The notes under the pieces: model-generated | What the model saw: only the letters and a program-made list of their open reading frames with translations | What the model was told of the DNA's origin: nothing | Databases searched by the model: none | Program-made: the position numbers and the translations under genes | Origin: Prochlorococcus sp. AG-402-A21 | GTDB lineage: Bacteria; Cyanobacteriota; Cyanobacteriia; PCC-6307; Cyanobiaceae | NCBI GenBank assembly: GCA_003279655.1 | Contig: QCHI01000006.1 | Location: 1 to 64,000, forward strand | Direction of reading: 5' to 3' | Length of the DNA: 64,000 bases | Part shown: piece by piece, positions 1 to 9,978 of the stretch | Numbering within the stretch: position 1 is the first letter of the stretch | Layout: each line of letters begins with the position of its first letter

Positions 1-43
1 TTTTTAGTAAGTATTGATTAGCATTTTGTAGATAGGTTTATTC

Positions 44-1144
44 ATGGGAAGTAGTTTCGGAAAACTTTTTAATATCAGCACCTTTGGCGAATCACATGGC
101 GGTGGTGTTGGTGTAATTATTGATGGTTGTCCACCCAGGTTGGAGCTTGATATCAATCAAATACAAAATGATCTCAATCGACGGAGGCCAGGACAAAGCA
201 AAATCACTACTCCAAGAAACGAAAGTGATGAAGTAGAAATTCTTAGCGGTCTTTTAGGGAACAAAACCTTAGGAACACCAATTGCAATGGTTGTAAGAAA
301 TAAAGATCATCGGCCTAAGGATTATTCTGAAATTAAAAAAACATTTAGACCATCTCATGCTGATGCTACTTATCAGAAAAAATATGGAATTCAAGCTTCA
401 AGTGGCGGAGGGCGAGCATCTGCAAGAGAGACGATAGGTAGAGTTGCCGCCGGTTCTGTTGCAAAGCAACTCCTCACACAGTCTTCTAATACGGAAATAC
501 TTGCTTGGGTAAAGAGAATTCACGATATTGAAGCTGAGGTTAATCCGAGTGAAGTGACTTTTGATGAGATTGAGGAAAATATTGTTAGATGTCCAAATCA
601 ATCAGCTGCAGATTTAATGATTCAGAGAGTGGAGGATTTTGGCAAAGAAGGAGATTCCTGTGGCGGAGTAATAGAATGTGTTGTTCGAAATCCGCCAGTA
701 GGACTTGGCATGCCTGTTTTTGATAAGTTAGAGGCTGATTTAGCAAAGGCATTAATGTCTTTGCCTGCTACTAAAGGTTTTGAAGTAGGCTCTGGTTTCG
801 GAGGTACTTATTTGAAAGGAAGCGAACATAATGATCCTTTTTTACCATCGGATTCTGACCAATTGAAAACTGCTACTAATAATTCAGGGGGTATTCAAGG
901 AGGTATAAGTAATGGTGAGGATATAGTCCTGAGAGTTGGCTTTAAACCAACAGCAACTATTAGGAAAAGTCAAAAGACAATTGATGAGGATGGTAATGCA
1001 ACAACTCTCAAGGCAACTGGAAGACACGACCCTTGTGTTTTGCCAAGGGCAGTTCCAATGGTTGAAGCAATGGTTGCGCTAGTTTTAGCAGATCATTTAC
1101 TTAGGCAAAAAGGCCAATGTACTGACTATTGCTCAAATAATTAA
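44..1144 (+). CDS. aroC: Chorismate synthase
   Basis: Converts 5-enolpyruvylshikimate 3-phosphate to chorismate using reduced FMN, the last step of the shikimate pathway in the cytoplasm. The 366-residue product has the family's usual length. It opens with the signature [18 protein letters not shown] and carries further family blocks, including [19 protein letters not shown] near residue 120 and [18 protein letters not shown] near residue 330. The ATG at 44 gives the conserved N-terminus directly. It is convergent with the aldolase gene, and the two stop codons share the palindrome TTAA at 1141-1144. Identification is secure. Confidence 0.98.
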   Translation: MGSSFGKLFNISTFGESHGGGVGVIIDGCPPRLELDINQIQNDLNRRRPGQSKITTPRNESDEVEILSGLLGNKTLGTPIAMVVRNKDHRPKDYSEIKKTFRPSHADATYQKKYGIQASSGGGRASARETIGRVAAGSVAKQLLTQSSNTEILAWVKRIHDIEAEVNPSEVTFDEIEENIVRCPNQSAADLMIQRVEDFGKEGDSCGGVIECVVRNPPVGLGMPVFDKLEADLAKALMSLPATKGFEVGSGFGGTYLKGSEHNDPFLPSDSDQLKTATNNSGGIQGGISNGEDIVLRVGFKPTATIRKSQKTIDEDGNATTLKATGRHDPCVLPRAVPMVEAMVALVLADHLLRQKGQCTDYCSNN

Positions 1145-1779
1145 TTATTGGTTTTTAGCCATATCTCTAGATCTTTATCAGGTGTTTGATTTTGTAGTGC
1201 TTTACCGATTACCAATGCATCGTATCCACTCTTTAGTAATTTTTTTATATTTTTACTTTGGATCCCACCTGAACCAATAAAAAAAATATCCTTTTTTTTT
1301 AAGTCTTTCAGTTCGTTTATAAAGTTAATTCCTAATTTTGATACAGGATAGATTTTTATAATTTTATATCCTAGATTGATTGCTTCTTTGAAATTTTCAA
1401 TATTAGATATTCCGGGAATGACTAGTTGATTATATTTTATAGCTTTTAGATGTATTTCTTTATTAAAGAATGGACTCATGGAATAATTTAGATCTAATGA
1501 GCGAATTGAGTTTAAAGATTGTAGTGATGTTATTGATGCAACTCCAATGTTAATTGATTTGAATTTCTTTTTTATTTGTAATATCAAATCAACCCATTCT
1601 GGATTCGGGTTCCATCCTATTTCTATATTTTTTAAACCATAATTAGAGAGTTTCTCTATTTTTAAAAGTAAATTTTCTCTTTTGTTTGATATATTAAAAA
1701 ATTTGTCTTCAAGTCTAATTACAACTATAAGTGGCTGTATTTTAAGAGATTTTATTAAATTATTTTGCTTAACTTCCAA
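1141..1779 (-). CDS. eda: KDPG/KHG aldolase family protein (Eda-like)
   Basis: Class I aldolase of the Eda family, which cleaves 2-keto-3-deoxy-6-phosphogluconate to pyruvate and glyceraldehyde 3-phosphate in the Entner-Doudoroff pathway. The 212-residue product has the family's length and a beta/alpha pattern. Visible landmarks are IEIGW with Glu53, the PGIS block near residues 122-125, and the Schiff-base lysine block IKIYP with Lys142. The arginine that follows the catalytic Glu in E. coli Eda (LEVTLR) is replaced here by Asn57, and the GAGT block is changed to a VASI-like segment, so substrate preference may differ. It is AT-rich and diverged. The fold assignment is good; the exact activity is less certain. 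Confidence 0.78.
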   Translation of the reverse strand: MEVKQNNLIKSLKIQPLIVVIRLEDKFFNISNKRENLLLKIEKLSNYGLKNIEIGWNPNPEWVDLILQIKKKFKSINIGVASITSLQSLNSIRSLDLNYSMSPFFNKEIHLKAIKYNQLVIPGISNIENFKEAINLGYKIIKIYPVSKLGINFINELKDLKKKDIFFIGSGGIQSKNIKKLLKSGYDALVIGKALQNQTPDKDLEIWLKTNN

Positions 1780-1795
1780 AGATTATATTTTTAGT

Positions 1796-3643
1796 TTATG
1801 CATACTCAGCAACTTTAACTTCATGGCGAATTAACAAATCCTGAAACTCTAGAGAATCAACGGTTTCAGTTTCCATAAGCATGGCTGTTAACTCTTCAAG
1901 TACTTGACGGTTGTCATTTAAAGCCTTTTTAGCTCTTTCATATGCAATTTCAACAAGAACTGAAACTTCAGAATCAATAGTTGCAGCTGTATCTTCAGAG
2001 AAATCTCTTTCTGCAGATATATCTCGACCGAGGAACATGCCACCTTGTGATCGTCCTAGGGCTACTGGTCCTAATTTATCACTCATGCCAAATTTAGTAA
2101 TCATTTGTCTAGCAACTGAAGCTACTTGCTTTAGATCATTTGAGGCTCCAGTAGTTACTTCGTCTTCTCCGTAAATGATTTCCTCTGCAACTCTTCCTCC
2201 AAGAGCAACAGCCATTTGATTTTGTAGGTAAGACCTTGAATAAAGACCAGATTCCATTCTTTCTTCACTGGGCGTGAAAAAAGTTAGGCCACCAGCCTGA
2301 CCTCTTGGAATGATTGAGATCTTCTGTACAGGGTCGTAATCTGGCATTACAGCACCAACTACGGCATGGCCAGCTTCATGATAGGCAACTAGCCTTTTAC
2401 GCTTTTCACTAATGACTGTGTCTTTCTTCTCGGGACCAACCATAATTCTTTCAATTGCAGCTCCAATTTCTTCGTTGCTGACCTCTGTTAATTCTCTTCT
2501 AGCAGCTAATATCGCAGCTTCATTAAGAAGATTTGCTAAATCTGCCCCAGTAAAACCAGGAGTCCTTCTTGCTATTTGATCTAGGTCAACTCCCTTTGAA
2601 AGAGTTTTACTTCTTGCATGAACTTTCAGTATTTGCAATCTACCTGAGTAATCAGGTCTATCTACGGTTACTTGCCTGTCAAATCTGCCTGGTCGCATTA
2701 ATGCTGAGTCGAGCACATCAGGCCTGTTCGTTGCGGCAACAATAATTATCCCTGAATTTCCTTCAAAGCCATCCATTTCTGTTAAAAGCTGATTCAGTGT
2801 TTGTTCTCTTTCATCATTACCTCCTCCAAGGCCTGCTCCACGTTGACGACCTACAGCATCAATTTCATCAATAAAAACTATACAGGGGGCATTCTTTTTA
2901 GCTTGTTCAAAAAGATCTCTAACTCTGCTAGCACCAACTCCAACAAACATTTCTACAAATTCAGAACCAGATATAGAAAAGAAGGGAACTGAAGCTTCAC
3001 CTGCTACGGCTTTTGCCAGTAAAGTTTTTCCAGTACCAGGAGGACCAACTAATAAAACGCCTTTAGGAATTTTCGCCCCGACAGCTGTAAAGCGATCAGG
3101 ATTTTTTAAGAAATCAACTACTTCAGTAAGTTCAAGTTTTGCACCTTCAATACCAGCTACATCTCCAAAAGTAATCTTGGTTTCAGGCTCCATTTGAAGT
3201 CTTGCTTTACTTTTTCCGAAATTCATTGCTGGATTTCCTCCACCACCAGAGCCAGCTCTCCTGAATAGAAAGAAAAGACCTCCTAGTAAAAGTATTGGGA
3301 AAATAAGGCTAGTAGCCGCTTGTTGAAGTGGATTCGCCTGAGTGGTTGGTTGTACAGCAATATCAACATCATTATCAGTTAATAGTTGAAGTAATTCTTG
3401 ATCAGGAGCCAAATTAACTAAAGCTCTGTTTCCATCACTTTCAACAATTTGAGCTGTACCTTTATCTGGAGATATAAGTACTCTGCTGATTTGCCTCTCT
3501 TGAACAGCTTCTATGAAGTCGCTATATCTAAGTGTCCTAGATGCTTTCGTCGGACTTGGCTTATCGAAAAAAGCACTTCCGACAAAAATTACTACCACGA
3601 CAATTAGTACATAAAGACCAATGTTTCTCCAGCGTTTGTTCAA
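1796..3643 (-). CDS. ftsH: ATP-dependent zinc metalloprotease FtsH
   Basis: Membrane-anchored AAA+ protease; in cyanobacteria FtsH complexes remove photodamaged D1 during photosystem II repair. The 615-residue product has an N-terminal membrane segment (about 8-25), a lumenal/periplasmic domain, a second membrane segment (about 111-128), and the AAA+ module with Walker A GPPGTGKT at 200-207 and Walker B around IVFIDEID. The zinc site HEAGH is at 422-426. Length and motifs fit the photosynthetic FtsH2/FtsB-type group, but which paralogue it is cannot be settled from one window. It lies 43 bp downstream of sat, transcribed in the same direction. Confidence 0.97.
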   Translation of the reverse strand: MNKRWRNIGLYVLIVVVVIFVGSAFFDKPSPTKASRTLRYSDFIEAVQERQISRVLISPDKGTAQIVESDGNRALVNLAPDQELLQLLTDNDVDIAVQPTTQANPLQQAATSLIFPILLLGGLFFLFRRAGSGGGGNPAMNFGKSKARLQMEPETKITFGDVAGIEGAKLELTEVVDFLKNPDRFTAVGAKIPKGVLLVGPPGTGKTLLAKAVAGEASVPFFSISGSEFVEMFVGVGASRVRDLFEQAKKNAPCIVFIDEIDAVGRQRGAGLGGGNDEREQTLNQLLTEMDGFEGNSGIIIVAATNRPDVLDSALMRPGRFDRQVTVDRPDYSGRLQILKVHARSKTLSKGVDLDQIARRTPGFTGADLANLLNEAAILAARRELTEVSNEEIGAAIERIMVGPEKKDTVISEKRKRLVAYHEAGHAVVGAVMPDYDPVQKISIIPRGQAGGLTFFTPSEERMESGLYSRSYLQNQMAVALGGRVAEEIIYGEDEVTTGASNDLKQVASVARQMITKFGMSDKLGPVALGRSQGGMFLGRDISAERDFSEDTAATIDSEVSVLVEIAYERAKKALNDNRQVLEELTAMLMETETVDSLEFQDLLIRHEVKVAEYA

Positions 3644-3686
3644 TGTTCTTCCATATCTTTTAAGAGTTTAATAGGATTAGGTCCAA

Positions 3687-4859
3687 CTATGCGGCTCTTA
3701 ATACATCAACGACGCTTTTAAATGCAAACCATTCAGGAATTTCTTCTCCACTGCGTAGCATTTTCCTGAATTGAGTACCGCTCAATTTTTTTATGTGTAA
3801 TCCTTTTTCTTTAGCATAATCAGCGGTTACGTACCCTTCCTCCTCAGTAAATACAAGATTTAAAGATGGAACTGTTTGCATTTCTAATTCTCTGCAGCAA
3901 TTGTTTGCAAAATCCTGAGCGTCATAAGGCCCATAAAAATCTTTTCCAGTGAGAGAGGACTTACAGCCTGCCATGTCTCTACCTATGATGAAATGAGTAC
4001 ATCCATAATTCCTCCTGATAATCATGTGTTGAAGAGCTTCTCTTGGGCCGGCCATATGCATTGAATAAGGAAGATATGACCACTTAATTTTTGAATTATT
4101 TACTTCAGAGGCAAGTTTCTCGTAGGTTTGAAATCTTACTGAACCAGGGATGTCATCTTCTTGAGTTGGCCCACAAGTTGGGTGAACAAGAACCACACCA
4201 TTTTCACTAACATTATCTGCTTCTAAGGCTCGTGTGAAAAGTTCATAATGGGCTCTATGGATTGGATTCCTGCACTGGAATGCAACTACATCTTCTCCAG
4301 AAGGCAGGTTCTCTCTTACTTGAGCTGGAGTTTGGCAAGTGAAAACCCTTTTAGGTAACTCCAGGCCTTTTATTGAACCTCCTAAATAATATTTCCCCCT
4401 CTCCATAGAAATCATTCTTACTGCTGGATGCTCCAAAGAAGTTGTTCCATAGCAAAAGTTGGCCTCAATTACCTTGTCAGGTATCCATTTTTCTTGTACT
4501 TCTAAAATTGCCAATTCTTGATCTTTGTAATTGAGTAAAACTGAATCTCCAGGTTTTATATCTTCTCTATCTGTATCCATGACAATTGGTAAACCAAAAA
4601 GTAAACCTGATTTGATTCGATTTTGTGTCACAACTGAGTTGTAATTTTCTTCACTCATGAACCCATTCAAAGGAGAAAAAGCACCTATCAATAGAAGTTC
4701 AATATCACAAGCATTTCTATCTGAACAATTTAAAGTTTTAAAAGAATTTTTTTTTAACTCCTGTGCTTCTTGGTCAGACGCCATCAGATTTATAAGTTTG
4801 CCTCCATAGGGTTTGATCAAACCTTCTAGATTTTTATTAGAACTTTGCTTGCTAGTCAT
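3687..4859 (-). CDS. sat: Sulfate adenylyltransferase (ATP sulfurylase)
   Basis: Activates sulfate with ATP to adenosine 5'-phosphosulfate, the first step of sulfate assimilation. The 390-residue protein is of the single-chain, Met3-like type without a C-terminal kinase domain. The active-site signature QCRNPIHRAH (QxRNPxHxxH) is at residues 195-204, followed by HPTCGPTQEDDIP and, later, GRDMAGCKSS. It sits between psbO and ftsH on the same strand, with a strong terminator separating it from psbO, so it probably has its own promoter in the short gap before 4937. Identification is secure. Confidence 0.97.
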   Translation of the reverse strand: MTSKQSSNKNLEGLIKPYGGKLINLMASDQEAQELKKNSFKTLNCSDRNACDIELLLIGAFSPLNGFMSEENYNSVVTQNRIKSGLLFGLPIVMDTDREDIKPGDSVLLNYKDQELAILEVQEKWIPDKVIEANFCYGTTSLEHPAVRMISMERGKYYLGGSIKGLELPKRVFTCQTPAQVRENLPSGEDVVAFQCRNPIHRAHYELFTRALEADNVSENGVVLVHPTCGPTQEDDIPGSVRFQTYEKLASEVNNSKIKWSYLPYSMHMAGPREALQHMIIRRNYGCTHFIIGRDMAGCKSSLTGKDFYGPYDAQDFANNCCRELEMQTVPSLNLVFTEEEGYVTADYAKEKGLHIKKLSGTQFRKMLRSGEEIPEWFAFKSVVDVLRAA

Positions 4860-4936
4860 TTTCCCTTAAAGTAACCCGGCAAATTCTCCCAGATAATGGG
4901 CCCATATTTGAGAAATTGTTTTCATTAAATGCAGCC

Positions 4937-4970
4937 AAAAAAAAAAGGGGGTTAAAACCCCCTTTTTTTT
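4937..4970. terminator. Bidirectional intrinsic terminator after psbO
   Basis: A GGGGG (4947-4951), six-base loop, CCCCC (4958-4962) hairpin is flanked by a run of ten A on one side and eight T on the other, so it can act on either strand. On the minus strand it follows the psbO stop at 4990 by about 20 bp and insulates sat from the highly expressed psbO. Confidence 0.93.
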
Positions 4971-4989
4971 AGATGAAGATGATTATTTT

Positions 4990-5793
4990 CTAGGCTTTGC
5001 GACCATAGAAGATACCCTTGATTTTGATATCTACAGGATCTTTTGATCCAAGGTCATTATCTGAAGGTTGGATAGCAACAAATTGTCCACCAAATTCTTC
5101 AGTGTCTGCATCAACACTATCGACAGTAAGTGTTATTTCACCTTTACCGCCAAGATCATCTTTAACATTTTCTCTTGCAAGGTCCTCATCATCACCACCA
5201 CGAGCAATGAGAGCCTGAGCATATTCAACACCAGTTGATTTAGCTCGACTCTTGGGATCAAGAAAGTCTGCAGATCTATAACTTGGAGTTGTTGTAGGAC
5301 CTGAAAATTCAGCTCCTGGTTCAATTGATTTTCCTTTTTTGGATTCAGCAACCATCTCTTTAACAGAGAAAGCAAAAGGAAATTCTTCTCCATTAGGAGC
5401 TAGAACTGTAATTAGAGAGAAGTCAATACCACCTTTTTCAGTGAATTTACCTCCGGAAAGGTCTCCGTAAACTTCATCAAGACTTGTATTGAAGCGAGGA
5501 CTGATAATTTTTGCGATTGCAAAATCAGATTTATTACGCTTGTTACCTTGAAGTTTGACTGAAACTTCTGTTGGCTGAAGGCACAAGCTTTTAAATTGAC
5601 CATCAGCATTAATAGAACCTGATGAACCCGCTGGTAAAACAGTGCAAGCATCAGCTTGGCCAGTATTAACAACATTGCCAAAACGAGCATTACCTTGCTC
5701 GCGACCTTTTAAAGCTGCGGATGCGCTTGATGGCAGAGTTGTAAAGGTGAGACAAAAAGCCAGCATCAAAGCCAGCAGAGGACGAAATCGCAT
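4990..5793 (-). CDS. psbO: Photosystem II manganese-stabilizing protein PsbO
   Basis: Extrinsic lumenal 33-kDa subunit that stabilises the Mn4CaO5 cluster of the oxygen-evolving complex. The 267-residue precursor begins with a Sec-type signal peptide of about 26 residues ending ASA, which targets it to the thylakoid lumen. The two N-proximal cysteines of the PsbO disulfide are seen in DACTVLP and KSLCLQP, and the product ends in the conserved KIKGIFYGRKA. It is monocistronic as judged by the strong terminator downstream and a gap of over 200 bp upstream to coaBC. Other-strand ORFs here are shadows of it. Confidence 0.98.
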   Translation of the reverse strand: MRFRPLLALMLAFCLTFTTLPSSASAALKGREQGNARFGNVVNTGQADACTVLPAGSSGSINADGQFKSLCLQPTEVSVKLQGNKRNKSDFAIAKIISPRFNTSLDEVYGDLSGGKFTEKGGIDFSLITVLAPNGEEFPFAFSVKEMVAESKKGKSIEPGAEFSGPTTTPSYRSADFLDPKSRAKSTGVEYAQALIARGGDDEDLARENVKDDLGGKGEITLTVDSVDADTEEFGGQFVAIQPSDNDLGSKDPVDIKIKGIFYGRKA

Positions 5794-6010
5794 GAGAGGG
5801 CTAGATGACTGCGGTCGAAACCGCCCAATTAATTCAGTTGGGATATTACAGGTGTCAAATACTTATTATCACAAGCATTTGACAGCTCTATACAACCCGT
5901 AGCTTTTGGTTTGTTGAATTTACTACTCCTATTTCATTCTAAACCCTCTTGCAGCAGTCTTTTTTAGCGTTTAGACGCCAATTTTTGAAAAAAAACAAAT
6001 TCAAAAAATA

Positions 6011-7279
6011 TCAATAAATTTCCGATTTTAGATTTCTAATTTCATCTAAAAGTTGATGGGATATTGAAAGTTTTGATGAAAAAGATAAGTTTTTAACCAT
6101 TTTTTTTGGACCTAACAAAAAACCACTGTTGAAGTTTTGATCAAATCCTTGCCCATCTCTGTCAATGGGATTGGCCATCAGAAGGTCACAACCTTTTAAA
6201 ACCCTTTTATTCTCTCCTTTCTCAATAATTTCATTATCACTTCCTGTTTCGGCAGCAAATCCTAGAAAAATTTGATTTTCTAATTTCTTTCTCGTTTGAT
6301 TTTTGATGAGGTCTGGGGTCATTTCTAAATCATCCAAAATGGAATTTAAAAAAGATTCTTTAGAGACTTTTTGCTCACTTGGACTATTTTTTGTGAAATC
6401 TGATACTGCTGCAGCCATAACAATGACTTGAGCGGATGGTTGTAAATCATCAATTTTTGAACCCATTTCAGATGAGCTTCTAACTGGAAAAGTATTAATT
6501 CCCTCAAGAAGATCTTCTTGGACGCTCATCGGACCATGTACTAAATCGACTTTTGCACCTCTTAGCTTTGCAGCTTGAGCTATCAAAACTCCCATCCTTC
6601 CACTACTTCGATTTGTTAATTGTCTAGCTGCATCAAGGTCTTCGACGGTGGGACCAGCTGTTACGAGAAACCTTACGTTTTTTAGATCTTGGGTGAGAAA
6701 TTTATTTTCTGCACTGAAAATAAATGCACTTTCAGAGGCCAATTCAATAATATCTAAATTGATCATCTTCCCATCACCAACTCTGTCACAAGCTAAAAGT
6801 CCCTCACTAGGTTCGAGGGTAATAACTTGGTCAATAGTTTTTACGTAATTCCAATTATTTTTGACTGATTGATTTTCCCACATTGAAGTGTTCATTGCAG
6901 CAGCAATTACTATTTGCGATTTAGTGGCTAAGAGAATGCTTGCCAAAAGTCCATCAGCGTTCCCACTAGTAAATTTGCATAAAGATGTTGCGCTCATAGG
7001 TGCAACAATAATGAGCTCTGCCCATTCAGCTAAAGCAATATGCAAAGGTTTGGTTTGAGAGTCATCCCACTGATCTTGATCTTGATAACATTTATTTCTG
7101 CTTAAAGTAGAAAGAGATAAAGGACTAACTAACTTAGATGCGCTTTGCGTTATTACGCATTTGATCTCCACCCCAGCTTTAATTAGGCGACTAACTAAAA
7201 TAGGAGCTTTCACAGCTGCAATACTTCCTGTAACAGCAACTAAAATTTTTTTTCCAGATAAAGAGGTTAGATTATTCAT
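6011..7279 (-). CDS. coaBC: Bifunctional phosphopantothenoylcysteine decarboxylase/phosphopantothenate-cysteine ligase
   Basis: Makes 4'-phosphopantetheine in coenzyme A synthesis: the C-terminal CoaB half joins cysteine to 4'-phosphopantothenate with CTP, and the N-terminal CoaC half (an FMN flavoprotein) decarboxylates the product. The 422-residue protein shows the CoaC start GKKILVAVTGSIAA, the active-site His in PLHIALAEWAE, and the substrate motif AAAMNTSMW. The CoaB half has a TAGPTVEDLDAAR...TNRSSGRMG block, slightly changed from the common DPVRxITN form. Length matches fused CoaBC. It is divergent from ycf20. Confidence 0.96.
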   Translation of the reverse strand: MNNLTSLSGKKILVAVTGSIAAVKAPILVSRLIKAGVEIKCVITQSASKLVSPLSLSTLSRNKCYQDQDQWDDSQTKPLHIALAEWAELIIVAPMSATSLCKFTSGNADGLLASILLATKSQIVIAAAMNTSMWENQSVKNNWNYVKTIDQVITLEPSEGLLACDRVGDGKMINLDIIELASESAFIFSAENKFLTQDLKNVRFLVTAGPTVEDLDAARQLTNRSSGRMGVLIAQAAKLRGAKVDLVHGPMSVQEDLLEGINTFPVRSSSEMGSKIDDLQPSAQVIVMAAAVSDFTKNSPSEQKVSKESFLNSILDDLEMTPDLIKNQTRKKLENQIFLGFAAETGSDNEIIEKGENKRVLKGCDLLMANPIDRDGQGFDQNFNSGFLLGPKKMVKNLSFSSKLSISHQLLDEIRNLKSEIY

Positions 7280-7484
7280 GATTATTTGATTTTATATCAA
7301 ATAGACCTTTAAAAGATTTTTTCAAATTTTATATAATGTGGATATTTCATATTATTAGAAATCTAATTTTTTATATCTTCGATGAAAAAAAATTATTTTT
7401 GCTTTATTAGATCTTTCATTTATTATATTTATGTTAGAGAGTTTACTAATAAAAAACCTGAGGTAATTTTTTATCTTTTCATTT

Positions 7485-7826
7485 ATGGATCCAAGAATGC
7501 AGAAAACATTTTTATATAAGTCATCTACAAAGTTTGTTGAGAGATTAGCAAATTGGGCTGCAAATCCTTGGAGAAGGTATTCGCTATTAGCAATAATTTT
7601 TTTGATAGGTTTTTTCATAGGTAGTTCTCTAGGTATGATTAATGGAGTACTAGCCTTGATGGATCCTGTAGGAGCATTTATTGTATTAATATTTTTGGAG
7701 ATACTAATTAAAGCTAGATTTATTTTTCTAAAGTCTGAAAAACCAATAATACTTGTTAGGGTTTTTGATATGTTTAGAATAGGATTAACGTATGGACTTT
7801 TTTCAGAGGGCTTGAAACTATTATAA
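7485..7826 (+). CDS. ycf20: Ycf20-family (DUF565) membrane protein
   Basis: A 113-residue protein with a cationic N-terminus, then two hydrophobic segments (about 36-58 and 63-80) separated by a short turn. The sequence around NPWRRYSLLAIIFLIGFFIG matches my memory of the Ycf20/DUF565 family of cyanobacteria and plastids. The family has been linked to thermal dissipation of excess light in a green alga, but its biochemical role is not established. The ATG at 7485 follows the divergent coaBC gene. Its stop codon lies at the left edge of an AT-rich palindrome shared with the convergent pyrB. Confidence 0.8.
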   Translation: MDPRMQKTFLYKSSTKFVERLANWAANPWRRYSLLAIIFLIGFFIGSSLGMINGVLALMDPVGAFIVLIFLEILIKARFIFLKSEKPIILVRVFDMFRIGLTYGLFSEGLKLL

Positions 7827-7853
7827 AAATAATTAATTTAATTAATTATTTTT
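7825..7853. terminator. AT-only palindrome between ycf20 and pyrB
   Basis: Two 14-base arms, AAAAATAATTAATT and AATTAATTATTTTT, flank a single T, a perfect palindrome followed by more T. It contains the ycf20 stop and the pyrB stop (at 7842), so it could end transcription from both sides. It has no G or C, so the hairpin would be weaker than a normal intrinsic terminator. Confidence 0.5.
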
Positions 7854-8861
7854 TTTTAACCCCAGTAAATACAATAAAGCCATTCTTATTGGAATACCAT
7901 TTTCTACTTGTTTACTTATAAGATTGATTGAGTTATCTTCTACTAATTTACTACTTATTTCTATTCCCCTATTCACTGGCCCAGGATGTAGAACAGGAAC
8001 TTGTTTTTCACACCATTTTAAACTTTCATGTGTTAATCCGTATTGTGAATAATAACTATCAAGATCTGTAAGCATATTTTGTTTCATTCTCTCTTTCTGT
8101 AATCGAAGTGTCATAACTGCATCACTATTCTTTAAAGCATTTTTTAGTGATCTTTCTATGAAAACAGAACCTCTCTTATTAATGGGATCAAATCTTTGCC
8201 CTGGAGGAGGATTGAGAACAAAATCAATGAATTCCTCTGGAAGCAGGCTTGGAGGTCCACATAGTGTTACCTCAGCTCCACATGCAGTTAGAGCCCAAAG
8301 GTTCGATCTTGCAACTCTAGAATGAAGAATATCTCCAACTATTGTGATCTTTTTATTGAAAAGACTATTAGTTGATGGCTCATTTGGATTAAAGAAAGTA
8401 GCAAGTGTAAATAGATCCAAAAGACCTTGACTTGGATGGCTATGAAATCCATCGCCGGCATTAAGAATTGATGTATTGATGTTATTTATATCTACGTAAT
8501 TAGCTAACTCTGCGGGCACATTTGTTGACTCATGCCTAATTACTAAGATATCAGCCCCCATTGAGATGTATGTGAGAATAGTGTCTAAAGGTGTCTCTCC
8601 TTTGCTTAGAGAACTTGCTGATACAGAAAAATTTTGAACATCAGCAGATAGTCTTTTTGCTGCAAGTTCAAAGCTAGTTCTTGTTCTTGTACTTGGCTCA
8701 AAAAATAAGTTGCAGATTAATCTTCCTTGCAGCGCGGGAAGTTTTCTAGAACTTGATTTATGGACATCTTTAAATCTTGTTGTTAGTTCTAAAACTGTTT
8801 TGTAATCCTCTAAAGAAAATGTAGATAGATCAAGAATGTGATTATGTTTCCAATTATTCAT
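7842..8861 (-). CDS. pyrB: Aspartate carbamoyltransferase catalytic subunit
   Basis: Condenses carbamoyl phosphate with aspartate, the committed step of pyrimidine synthesis. The 339-residue product has the carbamoyl-phosphate loop [16 protein letters not shown] near residue 53, the [11 protein letters not shown] block near 142, and the C-terminal [11 protein letters not shown] near 293. No pyrI regulatory subunit lies nearby. The start overlaps the end of the glycosylase gene by four bases, so the two are translationally coupled on the minus strand. Confidence 0.97.
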   Translation of the reverse strand: MNNWKHNHILDLSTFSLEDYKTVLELTTRFKDVHKSSSRKLPALQGRLICNLFFEPSTRTRTSFELAAKRLSADVQNFSVSASSLSKGETPLDTILTYISMGADILVIRHESTNVPAELANYVDINNINTSILNAGDGFHSHPSQGLLDLFTLATFFNPNEPSTNSLFNKKITIVGDILHSRVARSNLWALTACGAEVTLCGPPSLLPEEFIDFVLNPPPGQRFDPINKRGSVFIERSLKNALKNSDAVMTLRLQKERMKQNMLTDLDSYYSQYGLTHESLKWCEKQVPVLHPGPVNRGIEISSKLVEDNSINLISKQVENGIPIRMALLYLLGLKKNN

Positions 8862-9427
8862 AATCCCTCAAATTTGGATGGTGACCAACACTCATTTTTT
8901 GGTGGAATTCGATCTCCTTTGGCCCTTTTGCTAACACTTCTACTATTTTGAAGGTACCAACGCCAAGGTATATCTTTAGCTTGCGAAATGCCAATTCTTG
9001 TGGTTTGAACAATATTTTCCATTCTCGTTAGATTTTCTCCCTCTGTTAACCAAAAATTATTTGCAGGTGACAAGGGTAAATTGTCAAAATTCCTATTTAA
9101 TCCAAATCTTTTTGCCAATAACCCTGGCCCAGAAGCAATTCTCTCGTTTTCTCCATTTATTGCTATCGATCGCAGAAGTACACCATTTGCCCAGTCTTTC
9201 TTTCCGGTAACAATATTTACGCAACTATTAATGCCATATGAAAGGTATATGTAAAAGTTACCAGGTTCACCAAAAAGGGTTTTGTTTCTTAGAGTTCTCC
9301 CTGAGAAGCCGTGGCATGAAGCTTCTTCTTGAGAATAAGCTTCAGTTTCAACAATTACGCCCGCAAGAAAGCTGTTTTTTGATAAGCGCTTAATTAAAAA
9401 ACAACCAATTAAGTCAGGTGCGACCAA
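8858..9427 (-). CDS. 3-methyladenine DNA glycosylase, AAG/Mpg family, abnormal start
   Basis: Base-excision repair glycosylase that flips out alkylated purines. The 189 residues after the in-frame TTG at 9425-9427 begin [13 protein letters not shown] and include the catalytic region [19 protein letters not shown] and [14 protein letters not shown], typical of the AAG family. The conserved N-terminal block continues upstream in the same frame (EFFSRPSH before VAPDLIG), yet no ATG, GTG or TTG occurs before the in-frame stop at 9497-9499. An ATG at 9493-9495 is in another frame and ends after 12 codons. A rare start codon, a recent frameshift or a sequencing error could explain this. The family call is firm; the start is not. 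Confidence 0.85.
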   Translation of the reverse strand: MVAPDLIGCFLIKRLSKNSFLAGVIVETEAYSQEEASCHGFSGRTLRNKTLFGEPGNFYIYLSYGINSCVNIVTGKKDWANGVLLRSIAINGENERIASGPGLLAKRFGLNRNFDNLPLSPANNFWLTEGENLTRMENIVQTTRIGISQAKDIPWRWYLQNSRSVSKRAKGDRIPPKNECWSPSKFEGL

Positions 9428-9681
9428 ATGAGATGGCCTTGAAAAGAATTCTTTTGTTAGAAGTGAGATTTGCTTACTATCTCTTTGTAATCCATATTAC
9501 TTACTAATTAATAGATTTCTCTATCTTGCTGATGAATCTACCAACACTTAAAATTTTGTAAAAGGCATTCAGATGGCAAAATGGTAGAGGAACTTCTTTG
9601 CTAAACCAAAGCGCTAAGATCTTTTTCTAATAAAGATTAACTCTCATTATCTAAAGATCTTGTAAATTTTCTAACATAACC

Positions 9682-9969
9682 ATGACTAAAATTTCTTCAT
9701 CTGATGTTCGTAAGGTTGCAAAGTTATCTCGTTTAGAACTTCCAGAAGATCAAATCGAAACCTATACAGAGCAACTCGAAGAAATACTTTCGTATGTTGA
9801 CCAGTTGCAAGAAATAGATACGGAAAATATCCCTCCAACTACTAGGGCTGTAGAGGTGGTTAATGCAATGAGAGAGGATTTAGTTGAAGTTAATTGCTCA
9901 AGAGAAGATCTTCTTAATCAAGCACCTCATAGGGAAGGTGATTTTTTTAGAGTTCCCAAAATACTTTAG
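9682..9969 (+). CDS. gatC: Aspartyl/glutamyl-tRNA amidotransferase subunit C
   Basis: Small subunit of the GatCAB complex, which converts Glu-tRNA(Gln), and in many bacteria Asp-tRNA(Asn), to the amidated form. The 95-residue length and the pattern [20 protein letters not shown] then [15 protein letters not shown] are typical. The product ends in the usual FRVPKIL. GatA and GatB are not in this window, so the complex is encoded at scattered loci. It is convergent with crtR, with 9 bp between them. Confidence 0.95.
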   Translation: MTKISSSDVRKVAKLSRLELPEDQIETYTEQLEEILSYVDQLQEIDTENIPPTTRAVEVVNAMREDLVEVNCSREDLLNQAPHREGDFFRVPKIL

Positions 9970-9978
9970 AATCAGGAA

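Noticed and set aside
5133..5690. Open frames on the minus strand inside psbO, in other frames (for example 5133-5393 and 5412-5690)
   Set aside because: They overlap the certain psbO frame completely, have Leu-rich low-information sequence and no independent context; shadows of a highly biased coding sequence.
5955..6007. Small hairpin GCGT-TTAG-ACGC and an adjacent TTTTTGAA/TTCAAAAA inverted repeat downstream of coaBC
   Set aside because: Stems are short or AT-only and the T run of the GC hairpin is on the wrong strand for coaBC; too weak to annotate as a terminator.
7355..7618. 87-codon open frame on the minus strand overlapping the start of ycf20
   Set aside because: It is Ile/Lys/Asn-rich without domain features, and more than half of it overlaps the better supported ycf20 frame.
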